From positions 1-8,738 of the forward strand of contig JBFHRO010000135.1 in NCBI GenBank assembly GCA_041591635.1: a DNA stretch of 8,738 nt, read 5' to 3'. The notes beneath the pieces were generated by a model, which saw only the letters and a program-made list of their open reading frames with translations, searched no databases and was not told the DNA's origin. The stretch's first letter is position 1. Each line of letters opens with the position of its first letter. The position numbers and the translations under genes are program-made. Origin of the DNA: JACKOD01 sp041591635. GTDB taxonomy: Bacteria > Pseudomonadota > Gammaproteobacteria > Pseudomonadales > Oleiphilaceae. Shown piece after piece: positions 1 to 6,585 of the stretch.

Positions 1-731
1 CCGAGCGCGGCGTCGAGCACGCCCGGCGCCGCCAGGGTTTGGCGAATGCTGTCGCGGATTTCCTCCGGCATGGCCCAGTTGGGGCTCCAACTGGCAAGCA
101 AACGATCAATAAAGGCCCAGTTTTGCCGTGGCACGACCCACTCAGGCAACTGCGGCAACTGAAAGAACTCCAGGTACCAGGCATAACGCAAGTACTGCGG
201 CGCCCGGCGCAGCATGGCGGTGATTCCCAAAGGATAGGGAATGGTCAGGGCACAAAAGGAGTGAAACCGTGCCGGAGCCAGCCGAATCAGCGCGTAGCCG
301 GCCAGCGCGCCCCAGTCATGGCCCACCAGATGCACTTTGGTCTGCGGATCATTCCAGCGGGCAGCGATGGTTTCAATCACCGCCAGCAGGCGGCAGGCAA
401 TGCGCACCAGGGCATAGCGATCACGCGATTGAGACTGCCTTGACACCGAGGCGGGCTCGTACCCCGGCAACAGCGGACACACCACCCGGTAACCGGCCCG
501 CTGCAAGGGGGCCATCTGATGGCGAAAGCTCAAGGCATTATCGGGAAATCCGTGCAGACAAATCACCAGAGGCCGTGGCGCATCACTGGTATCCGACACC
601 AGGGCAGTGGTCGCAAAGCGGCCTTCTGTGGCCAGCTCGCAGGCAAACGTCAGCACCGCCCAGCCCTGGGCGCGGGCATACTGCGCCATCAGCGTGCTTT
701 CAGTTGCGACTGCGTTTGCCTGCGCGAGCAT
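1..731 (-). CDS. alpha/beta hydrolase, epoxide-hydrolase-like (partial, C-terminus beyond the left edge)
   Basis: The minus strand is open from an ATG at 731 to the window edge, giving 243 codons with no stop. An oxyanion-hole motif HGFPD lies at residues 60-64 and a nucleophile elbow VGHDWGA at 136-142. Asp139 is therefore the expected nucleophile. Asp in this elbow is typical of epoxide hydrolases and haloalkane dehalogenases, whereas esterases and lipases use Ser. The following aromatic stretch (about 180-196) looks like the start of the cap domain. The catalytic His and second acid would lie beyond the edge. No signal peptide is visible, so it is probably cytoplasmic. The start overlaps the stop of the diiron gene (TGATG), which implies translational coupling; no clear Shine-Dalgarno sequence was found. 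Met15 (ATG at 689) is an alternative start. By context it may process a product of the diiron enzyme. The family is well supported; the substrate is not known. Confidence 0.88.
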   Translation of the reverse strand, partial: MLAQANAVATESTLMAQYARAQGWAVLTFACELATEGRFATTALVSDTSDAPRPLVICLHGFPDNALSFRHQMAPLQRAGYRVVCPLLPGYEPASVSRQSQSRDRYALVRIACRLLAVIETIAARWNDPQTKVHLVGHDWGALAGYALIRLAPARFHSFCALTIPYPLGITAMLRRAPQYLRYAWYLEFFQLPQLPEWVVPRQNWAFIDRLLASWSPNWAMPEEIRDSIRQTLAAPGVLDAAL

Positions 732-1909
732 CAGGCCAGGTCTGCCAGCAAGTCGGCCTCACTCAGTTCGCTGGCATTTTTGCCTCCGGTGAACTGCCAC
801 AAACCGGCCGCTTCATAGTGCTTGCGCATGCGCGGGGTTAACAGGCCGATGTAGTCCAGATTGGGAATCAGGCGCTTGAACATCTGCTGGCGAAAATCCC
901 GCATGGCCGGTGAGGCCAGAATGAACTCGTTCCACTGCCGGCGCGTCATCTGGCCTTCGAACATTTCTTCATAGACTTCATGGCCCATAAAGCGGTTGCG
1001 CATCAGCAGGGCAACCTCGAACGCCCAGTCTTCACGCTCGCGGTGCTCGGCCGGCGTCAGGCCGGTGCGCAGGTGATCGCGCAAGGCCAGCACCCCGTAA
1101 TGCACGTGGCGCGCTTCGTCCTGAATCACGTACTGCAGCATTTTGCGCAACAAGGGTTCCTGCGAATTGTTGTGCAGGGTGCTGAATGCCCCCAGCGCCA
1201 ACCCCTCGACCATGATCTGCATGCCGAGAAACTTGATATCCCAGCGCGAGTCGGTCATCAGGTCATCAATGATCACAAAGAGGTTATCGTTGATCTGATA
1301 GGACTTTTGCATTTTGGTATCAAGGTAGCGCAAAAACACGTCCAGATGACGCCCCTCGTCCATGACCTGCGTCGCTCCGTAGAACTTGCCGTCCATCCAC
1401 TTCACGCTCTCGGTAACCTGCGCCGAGGCGTACAGGGCCCCCTGCTCGCCGTGCATAAACTGGCTCAGCATCCAGCAGGCCATGTTGAAATTGGCCTCGG
1501 CCACTTCTTTCTTGTTGAGTTTGACGCCGTACTCACGCAAGCCTTCCAGCGGAATGAAATTGGCGTTGATGATGGGCACTTCGGGGTTCATGGGGTCAAC
1601 GTCGGTCGACCAGTCCAGATCCCGGTCACCGTCCCACTGATTCGCCACCGCACGCCGGTACAGGGCATTCATTTCGGGAAAATCGAGTTTGTAGGTCAAA
1701 TCAAAATTGACCTGGTGGTTGGCCTGCATGGGCACATGATCGTGCCGCTTGCCCTGCTGCATAAACAGGCCGCGAATGGCCGAAGGCGCCATGGACGAGG
1801 CCACCTTGGGGTTCTTGACCTGCAACATCAGAGACACATTTTCAAGGGTGGCTTCCACCCGGTTGCGGGCAGGGGAAGGAATCCCGTCCAGCATTTTATC
1901 GATAATCAT
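731..1909 (-). CDS. ferritin-like diiron protein, putative oxygenase or desaturase
   Basis: A 392-residue soluble protein without signal peptide or membrane segment. The likely diiron ligands are Glu155 (in HGEQGA), Glu185 and His188 (DEGRH), Glu235 (VEGLALG), and Glu265 and His268 (DEARH). Their spacing is 30/50/30, close to that of soluble methane monooxygenase hydroxylase and plant acyl-ACP desaturase. This supports an O2-activating carboxylate-bridged diiron site on a four-helix bundle. The His that precedes the last Glu by four residues in AurF-type N-oxygenases is absent here (Val261). The open frame extends upstream to 2023, but the ATG at 1909 has a GAGGT ribosome-binding site about 7 bases upstream, and the protein from there starts MIIDKMLDGIPSP. 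It lies 71 bases downstream of the reductase gene, its probable electron donor, and overlaps the hydrolase gene. The fold and metal site are convincing. Whether it hydroxylates, desaturates or epoxidises, and what substrate it acts on, is inference. Confidence 0.88.
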   Translation of the reverse strand: MIIDKMLDGIPSPARNRVEATLENVSLMLQVKNPKVASSMAPSAIRGLFMQQGKRHDHVPMQANHQVNFDLTYKLDFPEMNALYRRAVANQWDGDRDLDWSTDVDPMNPEVPIINANFIPLEGLREYGVKLNKKEVAEANFNMACWMLSQFMHGEQGALYASAQVTESVKWMDGKFYGATQVMDEGRHLDVFLRYLDTKMQKSYQINDNLFVIIDDLMTDSRWDIKFLGMQIMVEGLALGAFSTLHNNSQEPLLRKMLQYVIQDEARHVHYGVLALRDHLRTGLTPAEHREREDWAFEVALLMRNRFMGHEVYEEMFEGQMTRRQWNEFILASPAMRDFRQQMFKRLIPNLDYIGLLTPRMRKHYEAAGLWQFTGGKNASELSEADLLADLA

Positions 1910-1980
1910 ATTCGCTACCTCGTACTCACTTGTGCAGTTATTGTTATGAATTTCAACGCGGTGCCGGTGCTGATCGAACC

Positions 1981-3114
1981 TCAGGCATCCACGGTGACCG
2001 TATCGCAGGCATACGACAGGCACGCCAGCCGATAGCCTTGCGCCTGCTCCGCCTCAGACAAACAGTTGGGCTCATCGCTGACGGTGTGGCCGTCGGTGAC
2101 CTTCACCCGGCAGTGGCCACAGCCACCCACCTGGCAGCTGTATTCCAGCGCCACGCCAGCCGCCAGCCCTGCTTCCAGCAGGCTTTGGCCGGGGGCCACG
2201 CGGGCTTCCACACCGCTGCGGGCAAAGCGAACGCGCTGCTCGGTTGTGGGGCGCTTGGCACTGGCATGGGCGGCGGGCAAAAACCGCTCAAGATGCAGCC
2301 GTCGCCGGTCAACACCGAGGTTTTGCAGAGCCGTTTCCACTTCGGCCATCAAGCCTTCAGGACCGCAGACATAGATTTCGCTTTGGGGCGTCAGCGCCAG
2401 ATTTTTTTCACACCAGGCCACCGTCATCCGCCCCTTGTGCTTCGACTGGCCTTTGGCGGGCGCGGAAAACACAGGAATCAGGCGAAAGTTTGGATATTCC
2501 CGCGTCATGGCCTGCAACTCGTCGCGAAAGATCATGTCTGCCTCATTGCGGCAGGCGTAGTAAAGCGTCACCTCCAGCTCGCGCTGCTGGCGCAAGGCGC
2601 TTTCCAGCAAACTGCGAATGGGGGTGATGCCCGATCCCCCGGCAATCATCACCAGGTGTGCCGGCAACGTCGGCGGCAGCACGAAATCGCCACTGGGGCC
2701 GGCCAGCGTCAGGGTGTCGCCGACCTTCAGTGCGTTATGGAGGTAAGTTGACATTTGTCCCCCCGCCAGACGCTTGACGGTCAGACGAATCCGGCCATCC
2801 TGGGCCGGTACATTGGCAAGCGAATAGGCCCGCTTGAGGGTTTGCCCTTCAACGCTTGCCACGCAGGTGAAAAATTGCCCCGGGGCAACCGCGGGCAGGT
2901 CACCGGTATCGGCCACCAGCCAGATTGAGCGGGTGTCGGCGGTTTCTTCCACCAACTGCGCCACCCGTAACGACACCGGCGCCGGCTGCCTGGCACGGGT
3001 CTGTTTGCCCCAGGCATTGACGTTGGCAGTACGCGACTGCGCCACCGGCCCCCTGGCCGGCATTCTGAACAGCGCGCTAACAAGCGAGGTGAAGAGTTTT
3101 CCTGGCAGCGACAT
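1981..3114 (-). CDS. ferredoxin-NAD(P)H reductase with C-terminal [2Fe-2S] domain
   Basis: A 377-residue flavo-iron-sulfur reductase. An FAD-binding barrel occupies about residues 46-145, with RAYSLA (95-100) as the flavin motif. The NAD(P) domain spans about 150-280, with GGSGITP (159-165) and CGPEGLM (250-256). A plant-type ferredoxin domain follows, with cluster ligands Cys327, Cys332, Cys335 (CX4CX2C) and Cys365. It should move electrons from NAD(P)H through FAD and the cluster to an oxygenase. Related reductases serve membrane fatty-acid desaturases such as mycobacterial DesA3 and Pseudomonas DesB. About 45 residues before the FAD domain include a hydrophobic, possibly amphipathic helix that could help docking. 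The ATG at 3114 has AGGAA five bases upstream and is preferred. An in-frame ATG at 3162 would add 16 residues and has AGGTG only three bases upstream. It is the first gene of the minus-strand unit, and the diiron protein is the likely acceptor. Confidence 0.92.
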   Translation of the reverse strand: MSLPGKLFTSLVSALFRMPARGPVAQSRTANVNAWGKQTRARQPAPVSLRVAQLVEETADTRSIWLVADTGDLPAVAPGQFFTCVASVEGQTLKRAYSLANVPAQDGRIRLTVKRLAGGQMSTYLHNALKVGDTLTLAGPSGDFVLPPTLPAHLVMIAGGSGITPIRSLLESALRQQRELEVTLYYACRNEADMIFRDELQAMTREYPNFRLIPVFSAPAKGQSKHKGRMTVAWCEKNLALTPQSEIYVCGPEGLMAEVETALQNLGVDRRRLHLERFLPAAHASAKRPTTEQRVRFARSGVEARVAPGQSLLEAGLAAGVALEYSCQVGGCGHCRVKVTDGHTVSDEPNCLSEAEQAQGYRLACLSYACDTVTVDA

Positions 3115-3162
3115 AAGGGTTCCTGTGTTAGTGTTAGACAGCCTGAATGCTACGGCAGTCAT

Positions 3163-3176
3163 CGACACCTGTGTCG
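3163..3176. promoter_or_regulatory. 14-bp inverted repeat, candidate operator
   Basis: CGACAC-CT-GTGTCG is an inverted repeat with perfect 6-base arms and a 2-base centre. It lies 49 bases upstream of the reductase start and about 160 bases upstream of elyC, in the intergenic region between divergent genes. Size and placement suit a dimeric repressor of the TetR or similar type acting on the minus-strand operon. No strong -10/-35 pair could be assigned around it, and no regulator gene lies in the window. If the reductase began at the alternative ATG at 3162, the repeat would cover that start's ribosome-binding site. The function is inferred. Confidence 0.35.
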
Positions 3177-3336
3177 CCATATCATGTGCATTTCGCGCCA
3201 AAGCACGAACAACACCCCGACAAAAATCTGCGCTTTCGCACTTTTTTGCTCGAAATAACTCAAGAACAATGCACTGCGACAACTCTGGATGCCATAGTCG
3301 CCGCTTGCACCAGACGCCATTTCAGGAACCAAGGTG

Positions 3337-4104
3337 ATGGGATTTGAACTCAAGAAATTGATCGGCGGCCTGCTGATGCCCTCGGCCTGGATTGTGCTGG
3401 GCCTGATACTGGCCGTGGTGCTGCTGGTACGCGGAAGGCGCCGCCCGGCGTTGATACTTACCACGGGCTGTGCGCTGGTGTTTTATCTGCTCTGCCTGCA
3501 TCCGGTGGCCGACTGGCTGCTGGCGCCGATCGAGCGACAGGTGCCCGCCTATCAGGGCGAAGCGGTAGACTATGTGGTCGTACTCGGGGGCTATCACAGT
3601 TCTGACGACCAGATTCCGCCTTTGGCCCAGCTCAGCAGTCACTCGCTGTTTCGCCTGCTGGAGGGGATTCGCATCCACCAACGCAATCCCGGCTCGCAGC
3701 TGGTGTTTTCCGGCTACGCCGAGCTTGACCCGGTGCCCCATGCACTGGCGATGAAGCAGGCCGCCATCAGCCTGGGGGTAGAAGAAGCCGCTATCCTCAC
3801 CGAATCCGGCCCAAGGGACACCCTCGAAGAAGCCCGGCAACTCCAACCGCTGCTGCAAAGCAAGGCCTTTGCGCTGGTGACCTCCGCGTCCCATATGCCT
3901 CGCGCGCTGCAACTTTTTAAAGCGCAGGGCCTGAATCCCGTACCCGCACCCACCGAATTTCTGGCCCGGCCCACCCGCCGCTGCAACTGGCGCTGTGCGC
4001 TGCCCACCGCCCATGCCTGGTACAAAAGCGAACGCGCCATTTACGAACGCCTGGGGCAACTGCAGCAGTGGCTGAAGCGGATCATAAAGCCGCCGGCATT
4101 CTGA
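3337..4104 (+). CDS. elyC: ElyC-type DUF218 envelope biogenesis protein
   Basis: A 255-residue inner-membrane protein, close to the roughly 260 residues of E. coli ElyC. The N-terminus resembles ElyC strongly (GFELKKLIGGLLMP, two hydrophobic helices at about 14-32 and 38-55, then HPVADWLLAPIE at 55-66). The DUF218 (SanA/YdcF-type) domain follows from about residue 78 (VDYVVVLGG) to the end, facing the periplasm. Conserved blocks include SGYAELDP (125-132), ESGPRDTLEEA (156-166) and VTSASHMPRA (181-190). ElyC is linked in E. coli to peptidoglycan assembly and use of the shared undecaprenyl-phosphate carrier, mainly at low temperature; its biochemical activity is unclear. A GTG at 3334 directly precedes the ATG at 3337. 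The ATG is chosen because AGGAA sits 8 bases upstream and the protein then begins like ElyC. It is transcribed divergently from the reductase operon. No terminator follows it. Confidence 0.88.
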   Translation: MGFELKKLIGGLLMPSAWIVLGLILAVVLLVRGRRRPALILTTGCALVFYLLCLHPVADWLLAPIERQVPAYQGEAVDYVVVLGGYHSSDDQIPPLAQLSSHSLFRLLEGIRIHQRNPGSQLVFSGYAELDPVPHALAMKQAAISLGVEEAAILTESGPRDTLEEARQLQPLLQSKAFALVTSASHMPRALQLFKAQGLNPVPAPTEFLARPTRRCNWRCALPTAHAWYKSERAIYERLGQLQQWLKRIIKPPAF

Positions 4105-4135
4105 ACTCCTGGGCGCCTGATGCTTCAACTCATGG

Positions 4136-4346
4136 CGGATCGACACCTGTCTCAAGCTATATCTCGACACCCAGGCAGCCCTGTTTAAGCCAGAAAAACC
4201 GTCATATCGGCAACGAAATCAGCAGCGTTGACATCATGTTCCGGGTACATCCGGCAAAAGCCGCTATTCTGGAAGAGATGAACCAGGCGATTCGCACCCT
4301 TACCACCAATGGCCGCCTGGAGAAGATCTACGCCGCCTACAGGTAA
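4136..4346 (+). pseudogene. remnant of a periplasmic solute-binding protein gene (SBP_bac_3-like), 3' end only
   Basis: Between elyC and the cyclase lies a decayed coding stretch. One frame (recognisable from about 4148 to 4210) reads LKLYLDTQAALFKPEKPSYR and then closes at a stop at 4229. A second frame continues the apparent protein from about 4206 to the TAA at 4344: IGNEISSVDIMFRVHP, then a helical tail ending NGRLEKIYAAYR. That tail resembles the C-terminal helix of family-3 solute-binding proteins, where 'DG.Y.KIY..Y' endings are common. A frameshift therefore lies near 4205-4212. The roughly 200 residues that would normally precede are missing, probably lost by a deletion close to the end of elyC. 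Its stop lies 7 bases before the cyclase GTG, so it was probably the upstream member of a sensor operon. The family call rests on resemblance by eye; the left edge is not sharp. Confidence 0.55.
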
Positions 4347-4353
4347 TTTACGG

Positions 4354-6519
4354 GTGAGTATCTACACCAAAACCATCTGGATTGTCGTGGTCATTCAGGG
4401 CCTGCTGTTTGCCCTGCTGTTTCTGTTTATTCGCCATACCCACACCCAGGGCTATCTGGCCCTGGAACAGCAGGAGCTGCGCACCAACCTGCAACGTATT
4501 GAGCAGGCACTGGCGGCCGACAAGGATGGTTTAAGCCAGCTGGTCTATGACTGGGCGGTGTGGGACGACGCCTACAACTTTATCGACGCGCCCAATGACG
4601 CCTTCATCGAATCCAACATCAGCCCCGGCACCTTCGAGCCCGGCATACAGCACATCCTGTTTCTGGATAACCGCTTTGTAACTGTGGCAGGTTTTGAGCG
4701 CGCCCAAAACCTCGATGGCGAGCCCGAAGTGCAGGCCATGCCCACGGCCAGCAGTGACTTTTTCACCGATCTGGTGCGCTCGCAAATCCTTTCGCCTCAC
4801 AGCCCCCCCGTGCAACTCCAGCATAAAAAATTCAGCGGCTACGTAACCTACCAGCAGGCGATTTACATCATTGCGGTGGAGCCGGTCACCAGCAGCGATG
4901 GCGCCAGCGAACCGCGCGGATTTCTCTTGATGTCGCGCGAACTGCACGCCGACCGTGTCCGGCGACTGGGGGAAATTACCGCTTTGTCGCTGGCCATTGC
5001 CCACTTCGCCACTGCCGATCTGCCTACCGTGGTGCGAAGCCAACTCAACCAGAGCCCGATGGTCATTACGCCGATCGACGATCACTGGATTCGTGGCGAC
5101 AAACGACTGGCCGACCTTTTTGACCAGCCCTCATTGGTGATCAGTCTGGAACAGGAACGCCACCTGTATCAGCAAGGCAGGCAAACCCAGCGGGATTATT
5201 TACTCTATTTCTGTCTCGCGGGCCTGCTTACCACCGTTGCGGTCATTTCGGGTTTAAGCCGTGGCCTGCTGCGACGGATCGCGCAGCTCGCACGGGAACT
5301 GGCGCGCCTGGGCGACAACAACCGTACCAAGAATCTGCTGACCGTTCGGGGCCAGGATGAAATTGCCAGTCTCGGCAAGGCCATTAACCAGTTGCTTGGT
5401 CGTTTTCGTAGCTTGTTGGAGGAACAACTGGAACAGGAAAAACGCCAAACCCGGCTCACCGGCCATTTGCTGGAAATCGCCATGGATGACACCAACCCCA
5501 AGGATGACCTCGACAAGATGGTCGCCTGGATACTGAGCAAAGCCAGCACCTCGCTGACCTGTGACCGTCTTGCGTTGTGGCAGATTGATGAACGGCGTCA
5601 GCTCCTGCTGTGCCAACAACTCTTTACGGCATCGACCGATACCGAAACCGGCACGAACCCGCCACGATGCAGCCTGCCCTTCGCCGATAACCCTTACCAT
5701 GAGGCCGTTCGCCAGGGCATGCCGGTCAAGGCAGACCGCCTTGATCCAAACACGGCCGTGCGCACAAGCACGGCGGGTTACTGGGCGACCCATGGCATTT
5801 CTGGCTATATGGCGATTCCCGTGAAGGATCAAACGCAGGTGATGGCGCTGTTAACCGTCGAAGTCACCGGCAAAGGCACCCTGTGGTCGACCGAAGACTA
5901 TTTTTTCGCCCGCTCACTGGCCCAACTGATTGCCAACAAGCTCAAAATTCACCGGCGACTCATGCAACAAAAGGAACTGCTGCAGCAGGCAAGTCTTGAC
6001 AATCTCACCGGCCTGCCCAATCGCAGCCATTTCAACACCAGTTTCGATCTGATGGTGCAGCAGGCCAACGCCAGCGGCAATGCACTGGCCGTGCTCTTCA
6101 TTGACCTGAACAAGTTCAAGCCGGTCAATGATCGCTACGGCCATGCCGCCGGTGATGCTTTGCTGGTGGAACTGGCACAACGATTTCGCCAGGGGCTGAG
6201 AAAGCATGATCTTATATGCCGCCTGGGCGGCGATGAGTTCGTTGCCGTCACCCCCCTGGCTGATGATCCTCAGACGCAGGTCGCCGCCATTGCCGGCAAA
6301 CTGCTGACCCTGGTGGAGCAGCCCGTAGCCTTTGAAGATCAATGGCTGAGCGTTGGCTGCAGTATTGGCGTAGCTTTGTACCCGCACGACGCGATCACCC
6401 CGGCTGACTTGCTGGCCAAAGCCGACAAGGCTATGTACGAGGCCAAAAAATCATCCCGCTCTGGCTACTGTCTGGCGCAAACCATTATCCCCGACGAGTC
6501 TCCGGTCGAGAGTCACTGA
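4354..6519 (+). CDS. membrane diguanylate cyclase, CHASE4-HAMP-GAF-GGDEF
   Basis: A 721-residue sensor that should make c-di-GMP from two GTP. The order is: transmembrane helix about 6-27; extracytoplasmic region 28-280 with the CHASE4-like signature DWAVWDDAY (66-74); second helix about 281-302; HAMP about 303-355; short coiled coil; GAF about 370-530; GGDEF domain about 545-700. The active site is intact (GGDEF at 625-629; metal Asp in FIDLNKFKPVND at 582-593). The inhibitory RxxD site is RKHD (616-619), exactly five residues before GGDEF, so product inhibition is expected. No EAL domain is present. The frame opens at an ATG at 4309, inside the solute-binding remnant and without a ribosome-binding site. 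GTG at 4354 is preferred: the transmembrane helix follows at once and AGG lies 10 bases upstream. The gene probably once followed an intact solute-binding gene; its present promoter is not evident. The ligand is unknown. Confidence 0.93.
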   Translation: MSIYTKTIWIVVVIQGLLFALLFLFIRHTHTQGYLALEQQELRTNLQRIEQALAADKDGLSQLVYDWAVWDDAYNFIDAPNDAFIESNISPGTFEPGIQHILFLDNRFVTVAGFERAQNLDGEPEVQAMPTASSDFFTDLVRSQILSPHSPPVQLQHKKFSGYVTYQQAIYIIAVEPVTSSDGASEPRGFLLMSRELHADRVRRLGEITALSLAIAHFATADLPTVVRSQLNQSPMVITPIDDHWIRGDKRLADLFDQPSLVISLEQERHLYQQGRQTQRDYLLYFCLAGLLTTVAVISGLSRGLLRRIAQLARELARLGDNNRTKNLLTVRGQDEIASLGKAINQLLGRFRSLLEEQLEQEKRQTRLTGHLLEIAMDDTNPKDDLDKMVAWILSKASTSLTCDRLALWQIDERRQLLLCQQLFTASTDTETGTNPPRCSLPFADNPYHEAVRQGMPVKADRLDPNTAVRTSTAGYWATHGISGYMAIPVKDQTQVMALLTVEVTGKGTLWSTEDYFFARSLAQLIANKLKIHRRLMQQKELLQQASLDNLTGLPNRSHFNTSFDLMVQQANASGNALAVLFIDLNKFKPVNDRYGHAAGDALLVELAQRFRQGLRKHDLICRLGGDEFVAVTPLADDPQTQVAAIAGKLLTLVEQPVAFEDQWLSVGCSIGVALYPHDAITPADLLAKADKAMYEAKKSSRSGYCLAQTIIPDESPVESH

Positions 6520-6532
6520 CGCACCTGACACC

Positions 6533-6561
6533 AAAAAAATGCCCTCACGCAGGAGGGCATT
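6533..6561 (-). terminator. rho-independent terminator of the Tim44-domain gene
   Basis: AATGCCCTC (6538-6546) pairs perfectly over nine bases with GAGGGCATT (6553-6561) around a 6-base loop. On the minus strand the hairpin is followed directly by a run of seven T (complement of A 6533-6539), a textbook intrinsic terminator. It lies 25 bases past the stop of the Tim44-domain gene. On the plus strand the hairpin has no T-run after it, so it should stop the convergent cyclase transcript less well. Confidence 0.85.
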
Positions 6562-6585
6562 CACAGTCACAATAAAGCCGGTCGA

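Noticed and set aside
1910..2023. Upstream extension of the diiron gene by 38 codons
   Set aside because: The extension overlaps the end of the reductase gene and lacks a ribosome-binding site, while the ATG at 1909 has a good one.
980..2035. 351-codon open frame on the plus strand
   Set aside because: It lies entirely opposite the diiron protein gene, has no recognisable motif and His/Gln-rich low-quality composition. It is explained by the GC-rich codon pattern of the real gene.
1930..2751. 273-codon plus-strand open frame opposite the reductase
   Set aside because: The minus strand encodes an unmistakable reductase with FAD, NAD and 2Fe-2S motifs. The plus frame shows no family features and no convincing start.
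4139..4150. 12-base ATCGACACCTGT repeated at 3161-3172 and 4139-4150
   Set aside because: A 12-base match is expected by chance once or twice in a window of this size. The second copy lacks the inverted-repeat partner and lies within the solute-binding remnant.
3322..4170. 282-codon minus-strand open frame opposite elyC
   Set aside because: The plus strand encodes an ElyC-like protein. The minus translation is Gln/Gly/Arg-rich without motifs, typical of an antisense shadow.
5254..5832. 192-codon minus-strand open frame inside the cyclase gene
   Set aside because: Antisense to the HAMP-GAF part of a well-supported protein; no start signal or recognisable domain.
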